Of a stretch of DNA of 64,000 nucleotides, positions 18,850 through 29,364 are shown in pieces. Source of the DNA: Rapana venosa. Its lineage: Eukaryota; Mollusca; Gastropoda; Neogastropoda; Muricidae. The stretch covers positions 5,614,891 through 5,678,890 of the forward strand of contig CM054135.1 in the NCBI GenBank assembly GCA_028751875.1, in the 5' to 3' direction. Each line of letters starts with the position of its first letter. Position 1 is the first letter of the stretch. The notes below the pieces were generated by a model. That model saw only the letters and a program-made list of their open reading frames with translations. It had not been told where the DNA came from and searched no databases. Both the position numbers and the translations under genes were made by a program.

Positions 18850-19552
18850 CAGATTTCTTGATGATGCATCATCTATCCACTCCCTTCCCGATACAAAACC
18901 CGCACTCGATAGTCTCAAAGAAAAAAAATATGAGACATTACCCCTCTCTTGCGATCTTCCCTGGCTGCCGTGCCACAAGAAAAAATTTATAAGTCATACC
19001 CTCTGTTACAAATGTCTCAAAAAACTGCACCTCCTACCTGTTGAATGTCTTAACCGTGCCCCTTTACGTCCCTCCGTCTGCGCGGATACCTTTGCCTCGA
19101 ATCCCTAGTTCAACCAACCCACTGGGGGGCCACCGCCTTTCTATTCGGGCCCTCGCCCTGGAATGATCCCTCTTTCTTTTCGCAGAACCTAGTTTGACAC
19201 TTTTAAAACGGTCAAGACATATTATTTCAAACCAAGATTTCCCCCCCCCCCTGTTTCATATCAGAACATCCCACCCTTCACTAACCCATGTCCTTTCACC
19301 CTGCTAAAGTATACGACCTGTGTGATTGTGTGTGTGCTTTTGAAAAACATTTGACTATTGAAAGTTCATTTCATAGATTTTTGTCTGCAGCGCACCATGT
19401 TTGTAATATCTGTTTGTTTTAACTATTGATTATTTATCATTGATTGCATGACTGTGTAAGAGTAGGTTGAATGCATGCGCTTTGATTTGTCTTTTAAGAT
19501 ATAGCGCTTTATAAGTTCCATTTATGATGATGATGATGATGATGATGATGAT
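18850..19552 (+). mobile_element. CR1-type LINE 3' end with (TGA)n tail
   Basis: Degraded C-terminal coding words (ctctcttgcgatcttccctgg, tacaaatgtctcaaaaaactg, cggataccttt, gccctggaatga), then a UTR with a short TG stretch, the tail word gatatagcgctttataagtt (about 19499) and (TGA)n at 19525-19552. Confidence 0.7.
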
Positions 19553-19788
19553 TATGATTCAAGATTCAAGATTTTATTTCAAGAACTCCCCCCCCGCCAA
19601 GGGGTACATGACATTTAACAAAACCACAACTTGCAGAATGATGTGAGCGTGTGAAAATACTCACAAGACAAATTCATTCCACAAAGAAGAACACAAATTA
19701 TGGATATGAAAAATGAAAGAACATTTGCAATACAGGAAAGGTACGATGAATCAAAATGATGTTTAGATACATCAACAAATAGTTGCTT

Positions 19789-19912
<124 letters not shown>

Positions 19913-19954
19913 CTCTGTAGAGTGGAGAGCTTCCAGTTTACTGGAGAGAGATCA

Positions 19955-20030
19955 AATTCAAATTCTTTTATTTCTAGGATAATGAATAAGCCACTCATGT
20001 GCTTTTTTATTTTACATCTGGTCCCCGTCC
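19955..20030 (-). mobile_element. SINE family A 3' tail fragment
   Basis: ttcttttatttctaggataatg followed by the hairpin words ccactcatgtgctttt and the body start. Confidence 0.65.
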
Positions 20031-20034
20031 TTAT

Positions 20035-20040
20035 CAGAGA

Positions 20041-20081
<41 letters not shown>

Positions 20082-20153
20082 CAGATAGAGACAGAGAGAG
20101 AGACAGAGAGAGAGGAGACAGAGAGAGAGACACAGAGAGAGACAGAGAGAGAT
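20035..20153. repeat. (GA)n microsatellite with GACA units
   Basis: GA repeat changing to GACAGA units. Confidence 0.9.
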
Positions 20154-20545
20154 AGTCAAACTGTTCATTGAGAGAAAATTGATAAGCTAAGGGCTTCTAA
20201 ATTTTTTTTAAAAGAATCATGCTCTCCAAGAAAAATGATAAGCAAACAGTAATAAACATTTTTTAACAAACCAAATTGAAGACTCGAAAATGATCATAAT
20301 AATCAAATACTTAGATCAAATAACGTTGACTGTCATACAGGGAAAAAATAGAAAAGGGAAGCAAACCAAAGAAACCAAAAAACCCAAACAAAGCGATTAA
20401 AACAAATAAAAAGACAATACAAAAAAAGAAGAGCAAACACAAAAAAACCCGTAACACGATACGTAATAAAAATAAATTTAAATCCCCTGTCATTCATTTA
20501 GGAACATGAAGGATTAAACAAACAAATCAAGACAAAAAAAAATCA
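20154..20545. other. AT-rich non-coding sequence
   Basis: No gene or repeat recognised. Confidence 0.4.
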
Positions 20546-20554
20546 CAATTGAAG

Positions 20555-20625
20555 TTAATGGATACGCAAAATCTCACCGTTGGTGAATGAATCTGAGAAC
20601 TTTAGCCGGGAAGGGCAAAAAACCA
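20555..20625 (+). mobile_element. SINE family D 3' end fragment
   Basis: acgcaaaatctcaccgttggtgaa followed by a worn agctctagccagg end. Confidence 0.55.
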
Positions 20626-20710
20626 AACAACTTCAGTTGGCATTCATCATTCATTCAACCACAGTATTTCAAAACGGAACGCGCTGTTGTATATTGTATT
20701 GTATTGTATA

Positions 20711-20855
20711 CCACTTTAAGTCGGGGCAGATATTTCTGCGTTGAATTCTAGCTGCTCTACCCGGAGGGAGCCCGTCGCCACAAAAGCAGCGCCACTCATT
20801 ATCTTTTTCTCTTTTCTGTCTGCAAACTGTATTTGTTTCCCTATCTTGACTTATG
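20711..20855 (-). mobile_element. SINE family B 3' fragment
   Basis: cactttaagtc, ttctgcgttgaattctagctgctc, cccggagggag and tttgtttccctatc match the 3' third of family B. Confidence 0.75.
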
Positions 20856-20857
20856 CC

Positions 20858-23800
20858 TCTTGGTTCCTTGGGGAACATATGGCTGCAACAACACCCCTCC
20901 AACGAACTCGGTTTTGGGAGATCCTCTTCAGCTCGGCCCATGTCATTCCGGCTGCCTTCGTTTCTTCGTCAACACTTCTGCGCCAGGACTGTTTTGGTCG
21001 ACCAACTTTCCGCTTCCCTTGTGGATTCCAGTCAAGGGCCTGTCTGGTGACATTTGACGCAGGCTTGCTGAGTGTATGGCTGATCCATCCCCACTTCCTT
21101 TGTTTAATAATGGACTCGTTTGGGGTTTGCTGGTCCTGTCCCACAGTTGTTTGTTGGATATGACTTCCGGCCACCTGATGTTGAGGATGTTCCTGGGGCA
21201 TTTGTGGTTTAAAGACTTGGGGGGGGGGGAGTGTTGTGGGGTGGTTGGTTTTTGTTACCCGCAAGTTCTGAGCGTAAAGTAGGACCGATTTGACATTGGT
21301 GTTGGAGATCGGTATTCTTGTTTTGAAATGAGAGGGCTGTTGACATCCAAATTGCCGAAGGGTGTTGAAGGTCGTGCGGGTTTTGTTGTGATTTGGCACT
21401 TGATGTACTTATCTTTCACATCTTTACGACGACACTGCCCAAAGTAATAAATTACTGACTTTCTTTGATGGTTTCTGCTGCAGTCGCACTGAGGTCAGGT
21501 TTTGTTGTTTCACCTCATGACTCGTCTTCCGATGTTGTTTTGGGAGGACAGTCTTTTCAGCTTCTTCAGTAAACACGACAGAGCTTCTCTTGTGCGACGT
21601 GTTGCCTGTGGGAGAGAAGGCTGATGTCGTCTCGAAGTCCAGGTCTTCCAGCTGTTCAGGAGTGGTCCATGTATGCCGGTTCTCCTGCTTGCTGGGGCCT
21701 TGCAGCATATCCAGTAACCACCACTGGAAGATGGTTGGCGACAACAGACAGCCTGACGAACACCGCGTTCTGTACAGAGAAGGGTTTCCGTCAGTTTCCC
21801 TTCATGGATGACTTGACAGGTGGCACTCTTCATATAGCTGCCGGGATGATGGTGATGAACTTTGGTGGTGGAAAGCCATAGTGATGCCAATTAGTTTCCA
21901 AATGAACATCTTGTCGACGCTGTCAAATGCCTTCTGGAAGTCGACAAGACTAAATATAGGGGGGGGGGGGGGGTATGCCATTCTGGGATGCTCAAAGGAT
22001 GATGCGCATTGTGGCGATTTTTTATCTGTCTTGCCTAAAGCCTGCGTGTCATCCCGAAGTGTCTTGTTCTGTGCTGTTCTTCATAGTCTGGTTTAGCATG
22101 AATCCTTGTCTGACTTTCCCTGGGATGACAGTAGCATGGATTTCCTCTCCAGTTGTTGCAGGAGGACAGGTCCTCTTTCTTTAGCTGCTTACGAGATGGC
22201 CTTCCAGCTCTGGTACTCTCTCTGCTCCCAGTTAAAAATCTTGTGTAGGAGTGGGTATAACATTCAGGGGAAGTTTGATGTCTGCCTTCAGTGCTTTAGG
22301 CGGTATACCGTCTGGGCCTGCTGCTTTGCCTGTTTTGAGTGATTGATGCTTTGGTGATCTATATCTTGGTAGGGGGGCTGGTGTTCGATGCAAGGTTTCA
22401 GTTGGTGGGGGGATGTCTGGCGCTTGGTGGTGCAGGTCTGTGAGCGTTTCTTTTGAAGTGCTCTGGCCTATCTTACTCTCTGGTCCTCCTCCCTGGAATT
22501 GGTATTGCCATTGTATCTTTGACAGGGAAGCTTGGTTTGCTGTTTTGTCCTGAGAGAGTTCTCGTGATCTCGTACAGTCTCTCATATTTCTTTGGGACTG
22601 CTGCAAGTCTCTGCTTCCTGGTCAGTCCCTCAAAGTATTTTCTCTTGTCTTTTTTTCTCGCATTTCTATTTACTTGCCCGGTTTTTGTCCAGTAGCATGC
22701 TTGCTGTTACTGTTTTCCTTTTCTTGATCTGTTTTCGGTTGATCTGATATTTCAGCTGTTTTTCTCTCGGTGATCAGTGCCCATGTTTTGTTGTCAGCAA
22801 CTCCCTTGTGTTTTCTTGTTTTCTGTCCCAGTTACTGTTTGGCTGCTGTCTTCCAGGTCTCACGCAGACTCTGCCATCGCTCTTCAACTGTTTCTCTGGA
22901 GAGCTGGGAAAGCACACTGATGTTGTATTGTTCCTCAGTTCGAGCCTGAATTCTTCTTTTTTTTCTCTTTCCTTCAGGCTTTTGCACGTTGAACTTGTTG
23001 TGTTGGTCTTCCTGGCAGGTCGTTGTTGCTATGAGCTTGGTCTGAGGATGGCAACAACAAGATGATTTTGGCTGTTGAGGCTTCTGCTTCCGCGCTTCAC
23101 CCTGGACATCATGCAGGCTCTTCTCCACTTTCGCCTGGATGGTATGTGGTAAATCTGGTAGTTTTGGTCTGCCATTGGGGAAAGTCCATGTGGTCTTATG
23201 GACTTTTTGTGGGGGAAAGATGGTGCCTCCAATGACCTGGGTCGTTGAACATGCAGAATTTTGTTAAAAGTTCTCCATTTTCATTTTGTTCTCCAGTGCC
23301 ATGTCTGCCCATATCAGGTTCTCTGTTTGTGTTGTCTGTCCCCACTTTGGATTTCATGTCTCCCATTAGTATTTTAGGTTCCCTCTTTGGTGCTTTGTCC
23401 ATGATGGTCTGTACTTGTATCGAAGAAGTTTTCTTTATCTTCAAACTCTGCTGTATTTGTTGGAGCGTAGCACTGAAGGATGGTAACTTTTCTGCCTTTT
23501 GAGTTGTAAGCGTGCTGTGAGGATCCGTTAGGTGGACACTGGGTTCCCAGGACAGCAGTGCTTGCGTTGCTTTTGGTCTCTTCAGCTGCGTACTCCATGT
23601 GTGTGGGGCTGGCCCTTCCTTCCTGTCCAGAGTAGATGATAGTTTCTCACTAGCAAGTTTTGTCTGCCACGGGTTCCATTCCATCTGGTCTACGCACAGG
23701 CCATGGATCTTTAGGTTGTAATGTGCATTTCTCTACTAACCTGTGCTGTTTTTCCAGTTTCGTAAAGGTTTCGGATGTTCAAGGTCTATCCTGGTTGTTG

Positions 23801-24130
23801 ACTTGTTGTTGAGAGTTGTCGGCGCACTGGCTTACGAGGATTTCACAGCACGCGTCATAGGCTCTACAGGTGAGGACTCTTCCACTAACAATGTCGGGTT
23901 GTAAGGAGGCACTTGTTGCAGTTTCCGTAAACAGACTAGTTTTTAGTGAATGGGTCGTTAGCCCCAAATGCACAACCCCCAACCTGGAGGACCAGGGTGC
24001 ATCGTTTAGTTGTCTCTCCCCACAGACCTGTTCCCCCAGCATGGTGGAACCTGCCAGAGGCTGAAGCCCCCGCCCACATAGCTCTGGGGGTCATTGAGCA
24101 CGCAAGCCATCCCACACGACAAGGTGACAA
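20858..24130 (-). mobile_element. RTE-type LINE, degenerate, minus strand
   Basis: Order on the minus strand: 5' leader (about 24130-23700), endonuclease block with MGDMKSKVGTDN (about 23341-23376) and CYAPTNTAEFEDK (about 23440-23475), a linker, an RT start with GKAAGPDGIPPKALKAD (about 22280-22330), worn RT middle, and the C-terminus SNVTRQALDWNPQGKRKVG (about 21000-21060) followed by MTWAELKRI. The order and motifs are those of the RTE/BovB group. Stops and shifts are dense, so it is an old dead copy. Poly-G runs at 21221 and 21960 mark probable sequencing problems. Confidence 0.8.
23196..23684 (-). pseudogene. RTE endonuclease domain fragment
   Basis: Readable part of the endonuclease of the element above: LLSWEPSVHLT, the Asn of CYAPTN, then ILMGDMKSKVGTDN, GRHGTGEQNENGELLTKFC and FNDPGHWR. 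It parallels the plus-strand domain at 59648-59953 (MGDLNAKVGSDN, NDNGERLVEFC), so both belong to related RTE lineages. The region between the two open stretches is frame-broken. Confidence 0.75.
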
Positions 24131-24134
24131 CATC

Positions 24135-24216
24135 GGAAGGTTTCCCTATCAGAGTGGCTTTTATTTTTTCTACAGAATTTTTCCAGGGACAACTATCTGT
24201 TGACATTGAAATCTTT
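24135..24216 (-). mobile_element. SINE family B internal fragment
   Basis: ggtttccctatcagagtggc, ttttcccagggacaac-like and gttgacattg words, the middle of the family, joined to SINE-C. Confidence 0.65.
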
Positions 24217-24478
24217 TACGGTAAGGTGCCTCAAAAACCGTAGTGGAGCAAGGGCTGTCAGAGCCTCACTTCTCTAGGGCCAGCTATTGAGGGCGGTTGC
24301 CATCTCCTCTCCCTCGCTGCTTTACCTTCCCTTGTCCTTTAGCGGGCAGGTAACCGTTTAACGCTGGGTGAACTGGGCGACTGTTAATGAAGCCAGTCGC
24401 AGGGAACGGTCACCCATCTAGTTTGGTTAACCACGTTCAACGCTTTCTTAACTTAAACTTAGGGAGAGCGAGAGTGCT
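24217..24478 (-). mobile_element. SINE family C copy
   Basis: Tail ggtaaggtgcctcaaaaac, body acttctctagggccagc, ctccctcgctgctttacc, 5S-like part ggtcacccatctagtttgg and the head end gagtgctctgccctgagc. It runs straight into a minisatellite made from its own head. Confidence 0.75.
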
Positions 24479-24665
24479 CTGCCCTGAGCTATCCCGTGCT
24501 GACCTTGACTATCCCGCGCTTTGACCTCTGAGCTATCCGTACTCTGGACCTCTTGAAGCTATCCGCGCTTTGACTTGAGCTATCCCGTGCTTTGACTTCT
24601 GAGCTATCCCATGCTTTGACCTCTGAAGCTATCCCGTGCTTGGACTCTGGAGCTATCCCATTTTG
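24479..24665. repeat. ~24-bp minisatellite derived from the SINE-C tRNA head
   Basis: Seven or eight units of the type gagctatcccgtgctttgac plus ctct, with variants. The unit is the reverse complement of the first bases of SINE-C, including part of its A box (GGGATAGCTC...). The array begins exactly where the head of the adjacent SINE-C copy ends. Confidence 0.75.
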
Positions 24666-24990
24666 CTCTGTATGGGATATGGAGGATTATAGTAAATATC
24701 AAGAACCAAACTATAAGTGAACAATTTCAGTTGACATGCATGCATTCCTTCAGTCACAGTATTTCAAAACGTAACGCACAGTTCCCGACTTCTTTAACTT
24801 CGTCCACTGAACAACTCACCTGTGAGGAAGAGGCCAACATGGACAGATGAAGACTGGAAATGGTCCCCACCATTTTTTGGTCTGTCTGTTCTTGCTGTAG
24901 GCTGTGTTGGCAGCACTGGTACCTTGTCTCCTTCTGCAACATTTACAAGAGTAACAGGAATTCATTACTTCCCCAAAAGCCACAGGGTTA
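24666..24990. other. Non-coding sequence
   Basis: No gene recognised. Contains a shared repeat phrase with 20640-20690 (cagtcacagtatttcaaaacg). Confidence 0.4.
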
Positions 24991-24996
24991 TATGAA

Positions 24997-25358
24997 GGGG
25001 CGGCGGCATAGCCTGGTGGTTAGAGGGGTACGTATTTTGTTCGTAATCTGCTGACTCAGGATCGGATCCCGTTCCAGGGGGTTTTTCAGCTGGAGTTAAA
25101 AACCAGTGCCAACTCCACTTCCCCGAAAGTCTTTCGGGTTTGGGGCTATAAAACCCATGTCCCGTGTGCGAACGCACGCAGAACATCTCGCGCTTACGTT
25201 AAATCCCGTTCTGCTTTTCGGAAGAGTAGACCATTGTGTACCGGTGGGAAGGGATGACAAAAAAATTTTCACAACAGCATACACACGAAGACTGGATGTA
25301 AGAAAAAGACATGAGTGCTTATTCCATTTTTCTTTGCAATAAAAAAATTAAATTAAAA
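24997..25358 (+). mobile_element. SINE family A, full-length
   Basis: Head gcatagcctggtggttagag, B box region ggatcggatcccgttcc, body gtctttcgggtttggggc, ctgcttttcggaagagtag, 3' hairpin acatgagtgct and an AT-rich tail. About 360 bp. Confidence 0.8.
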
Positions 25359-25560
25359 GAAGATACGTATTGAAATGACATGCATATCTCAACGACACAC
25401 TTTAGACATACACGCGCTGCACATTCACTCATTAACAATTAGCAATGTTAACTCATTGTACTTACGACACACACATAACATAGAGAGCTTCAAAACTTAC
25501 TTGATATGGTTTAAAAAACCAACAACCCGCATTAAGCCCCGTGTCTTTTTATCTAAAACC
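25359..25560. other. Non-coding sequence
   Basis: No feature recognised. Confidence 0.4.
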
Positions 25561-25665
25561 ATTCCCGAAGTCGGAATGCAGCTAACCTCAAGGGGGGTAA
25601 AAAACGGTCACATACGCAAAATCCCATCATTGGTGAATTTTCGAACTCAGCCCGGGAAAACGGAA
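25561..25665 (+). mobile_element. SINE family D 3' end
   Basis: cccgaagtcggaatgcagctaac, gtcacatacgcaaaatcccatc, attggtgaatt and cagcccggga. Confidence 0.65.
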
Positions 25666-25904
25666 AAAAATAAAACCTGAAACCGAATAAAGCTGATAAG
25701 TGTTCGTTTTAAATGTTGAATAGCATTGAAAAAGTTTGTCACGTTCGGCTTCTTATATATCGGCTATACCTTAGCTACAACTTAAAGATCTACTTTCACA
25801 GGATGCAGGCATTTAAAAACCTAATGACACTGTTGGATGACTGACCAACATCTATGTGCCATTTTGGGCTTTAATTCTTTCCCCCCCATTTTGTTTATAT
25901 GAAC

Positions 25905-26165
25905 AAGAAAAAGGGTGTCCCATAACTTTTAAGGTCGTATGGGAGTGAGGCGTTTGAGACTCACTTCTCTAGGGGCCAGCATATTTGAGGGGGGCGCCCC
26001 TCTTCTCTCCCTCGCTCCTTTACCTTCCCTGACCCTAAAGAGGGCAGGTACCCCTTTACAGCCTGGGTGAACTGGAGGACTGTACTGACGCCAAGGCGCG
26101 CAAACGGTCATCAAATCCAAGTGGTAACCACGCTCGATGCTGCTTCTTAAACCCTTTGGGTTTTG
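25905..26165 (-). mobile_element. SINE family C copy
   Basis: gtgtcccataacttttaagg, ctctaggggccagcata, accctaaagagggcaggtac, ggtcatcaaatccaagtggt, ccacgctcgatgctgctt. The tRNA head itself is lost. Confidence 0.8.
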
Positions 26166-26169
26166 GGGA

Positions 26170-26741
26170 AAAAAGAAAAAAGAAAAAAAAAATCTAGTTA
26201 AAAACCCGAGTTACCAGGAAGGAAAGAAGGCAGGGAAACAACGCCAGATCAGCAAGTAACGTCAGCTGACTGTCACGGGCACGGTTGATGGGACACTGAG
26301 CGCGACACAGCAACCCAGCAAGGTTATGAACTACTGTCTGCCAGCAAGCAAATGACAAAACCTCAAAAGAAAAACAAACGGTATTATATCGGCCACAAAG
26401 TGACTATTTCACCCGGGGAGGGGGAAAGCCACATTTCAGGCAAATACTGCGCTGGACTAGCCCATTAACGTGAAGTCACGAAGCATCAATGGACGAGGCT
26501 ATTTAGTTAGCACAAAGCGTTATTAGGCCATTTAGCTGGGCGCGCTGCTAACTAGGTCGTGCGTTAAGCTGCTTGACCTTTGATCTTTCATCCCCCTACC
26601 TTAGGTCACAGCTCTCTGGGGGGGGCAGGGGCCCCGCCACCCCCCTTCATGAATAGGAGTGTTTTGTTAAAAAGCAGGACGGGGATGATTAAAACAGGAC
26701 TTCGACTTTGCGTTCATTTGAAAAACGGATAGATTTTTTTT
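26170..26741. other. Non-coding sequence up to the gap
   Basis: No recognisable feature. Confidence 0.4.
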
Positions 26742-27241
26742 NNNNNNNNNNNNNNNNNNNNNNNNNNNNNNNNNNNNNNNNNNNNNNNNNNNNNNNNNNN
26801 NNNNNNNNNNNNNNNNNNNNNNNNNNNNNNNNNNNNNNNNNNNNNNNNNNNNNNNNNNNNNNNNNNNNNNNNNNNNNNNNNNNNNNNNNNNNNNNNNNNN
26901 NNNNNNNNNNNNNNNNNNNNNNNNNNNNNNNNNNNNNNNNNNNNNNNNNNNNNNNNNNNNNNNNNNNNNNNNNNNNNNNNNNNNNNNNNNNNNNNNNNNN
27001 NNNNNNNNNNNNNNNNNNNNNNNNNNNNNNNNNNNNNNNNNNNNNNNNNNNNNNNNNNNNNNNNNNNNNNNNNNNNNNNNNNNNNNNNNNNNNNNNNNNN
27101 NNNNNNNNNNNNNNNNNNNNNNNNNNNNNNNNNNNNNNNNNNNNNNNNNNNNNNNNNNNNNNNNNNNNNNNNNNNNNNNNNNNNNNNNNNNNNNNNNNNN
27201 NNNNNNNNNNNNNNNNNNNNNNNNNNNNNNNNNNNNNNNNN
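26742..27241. other. Assembly gap (500 N)
   Basis: Exactly 500 N, a placeholder length. All frames crossing it are meaningless. Confidence 1.
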
Positions 27242-27314
27242 TCCTCCTCACTTTCAATATCGTAAAAAAGCTCATGAAATACATCATGGAATTTTGGCCC
27301 AAAGTTGGCTGCCA
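27242..27314 (-). CDS. Unknown open start running into the gap
   Basis: On the minus strand an ATG in good context (gaaaaATGGC) at 27314 opens a frame MAANFGPKFHDVFHELFYDI followed by ESEE that reaches the gap without a stop. Acidic and aromatic, not recognised. It could be the first exon of a gene or of a DNA transposon, or chance. Confidence 0.2.
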
Positions 27315-27780
27315 TTTTTCTTTGGCATGAGAGATGGATGATCGCAACCGGTAATTTTATTTCTTTTTTAAAGTTAACCCTTAAACCAATCAAAATTTAC
27401 ACAGCTCATGTGTGCAGAATTACCTTCAACCCTTTCTGTAGACTTGCAATGCCACTAACTTTCACTGGGTGACCTTTGTAAGTGAAAGTGAGGTGTCAGT
27501 TACATCATCTATGTCAACCAGGATCTGTCCAGGATCTAAAGGAGCTAAAATAGACTTGTGCCTCCACAGAAGTGAGAATGGTCAAAAAGGGAGGAAAATG
27601 CGGTGGGGGTCAGGGGGCCATGTAGGCCCCCTGTACGGTCCAGGCGGTAACTACGAACACTGTGCAACAGACAAAGAGAGCATTTGTTTGGAAAGAGACA
27701 GAGTAACGATCGATCGATGTGAGAACCATCCAAATGAAAGCAGCCTTGTCAGGATCAAGGTTGCCCGACTATCGAGCAAC
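27315..27780. other. Non-coding sequence
   Basis: A 159-codon plus frame crosses here but ends inside a SINE-D copy and has no recognisable domain. I do not call it. Confidence 0.4.
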
Positions 27781-27784
27781 TTAC

Positions 27785-27940
27785 TCACACACGTACATGT
27801 ACCTTCAAATTTTCTCAACAGACTGATCTCATATCCCCAAAGTCGGAATGTGGCTACCTCCATGGTGGGCAAAAACGGTCAAACACGCAAAATCTCACCA
27901 TTGGTGAACCTCAAAGCTCTAGCCACGAAACAAAAAAAGA
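27785..27940 (+). mobile_element. SINE family D 3' part
   Basis: ccccaaagtcggaatgtggc, tacctccatggtgggcaaaa, aatctcaccattggtgaacc, agctctagccacg. Confidence 0.75.
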
Positions 27941-28412
27941 TTATCTAAAAAATGGCCCTGGAATTTGTCAAAAAGATGGAATTCCACCAAAAGACAAAAG
28001 ATTCTCTTATCTACTCTTTGGCAGCTTGCAATGATGCTTCAATCAGTGCTTGACCATCTTCTTCAGTAATCCTTCACTGCACTTTCTTCCTTTTCTATCC
28101 ACAAATGTTCACAGTTTCTCTGCATCAATCGTCGCTCGTTTGACCCAGATGATGGGGTTACTGTGTAGCACAATAAAATTGGTATCGATTCAAACCTAGA
28201 CTACAGAACTGAACCCCTTTGTGACAATCGCGCTTCACACTTGAGAATTCAAATTCTCTTGTGTCAAAAGTCTTCAAGAAACATGTCTGCCATTGACGAC
28301 ATAAGCACAGAAGTCACCTCTTCCTGGCAAGTGCTGACATGGATCTAAGGAGTCATCTGGAAATGATCTTAGAATCAAGTTATCATATTGTATGGGAAGG
28401 GGGGGGGGGGGA
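27941..28412. other. Non-coding sequence with a G run
   Basis: Poly-G at 28398-28411. A possible acceptor at 28160 is discussed under rejected items. Confidence 0.4.
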
Positions 28413-28672
28413 GGGGCAGGATAGCCTAGTGGTTAGAGCATTGTGCTTGTAATTTAATGGCCTGGGATCGAGCCCAGGTTTAAGCCACCACCAACACACC
28501 CATTCAAGAGGATTTTTCCCCTGGAATTCACGTCAGTACTGACTCCACACCCCCGAAAGTCCTTTGGGTGAGACTAGAAACCAACACCCAGTGTATTAAC
28601 ACATACTGGACATCTTACACACACATATTAAAACATGTTCTGCCTTTTAGAAGTGTAGGCCTAGCTGCGCAT
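28413..28672 (+). mobile_element. SINE family A, 3' truncated
   Basis: Head ggatagcctagtggttagag, B box gggatcgagccc, body and ctgccttttagaagtgtagg. Stops before the hairpin. Confidence 0.8.
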
Positions 28673-29043
28673 CACCTTCAAACATTGAAATCTTGACCTA
28701 CAGTCTGCTGTCACTTTTTACATGGAATAATTTGGGGGTAAACACAAAAAACAGGGGCTTTTCTGTTTGTTTTTTAAATTTACATAGAATGATAGAATGA
28801 CTATAAAAAAAATGGACATATTTCATTCTGCTTGTTTCATTCTCCTCATTTTTTGACCGCAACAAAAACAAACACAAAAAACTCCAAAATGTACCACAGG
28901 CAAACAGACACTGCCACACATCTGATCAAAATCCTAGATGACAACAATATCAATATCTATCTTTAAAAACACACACACACACACACAAAAATTCGAATAT
29001 AACTGAATAAACCTTAGAAAGAAAAAGAAGAAATACGCCATAC

Positions 29044-29364
29044 CTGTGGAACAGGGGGGGGAGAGGCAGTGGCAGAGAGGTCATGCAGCTGCCTGGGGTT
29101 GTAAGGACTGGTGGGGGAGTACAACGTATCCAGACTGCTGTTGATGGTCGACGTGTTGAAGCTGCTGCTGACGTCGGTGGCCACGTCATCGTCGTCGTCG
29201 TCGTCGTCATCATCACTGCCGCCACTACCCTCCGGACTTTGGAGTCGCTCAGGACGCAGGCTGTATAACATGGCGCGGTTGCTGCGGACGCCCAGGTGAA
29301 CGGCATTGGGGTCTTTCAGGTCCAGCACCGAGCACAGCAGAGATGTCTGGGGGTTCACGATGAC
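29044..29364 (-). CDS. DBR1 exon 6 (coding), acidic repeat
   Basis: Acceptor ttctttcag, candidate donor GTATGG. Starts [11 protein letters not shown], aligning with the family 'INPQT' motif, then a run of ten Asp encoded by a (GAC/GAT) microsatellite and a Ser/Thr/Pro-rich stretch. It is the last exon I can place. The donor is weaker than the others, so the protein might instead end at the stop shortly after it (29013). Confidence 0.8.

Noticed and set aside
27469..27948. 159-codon plus-strand gene
   Set aside because: Its last third is a SINE-D copy and the rest shows no domain or splice support.
28011..28160. Candidate last DBR1 exon on minus, with acceptor at 28160 and a frame ending ALIEASLQAAKE
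   Set aside because: DBR1 exon 6 ends in phase 0, and phase 0 here begins with a stop. The readable residues need frame shifts and do not resemble the DBR1 tail.
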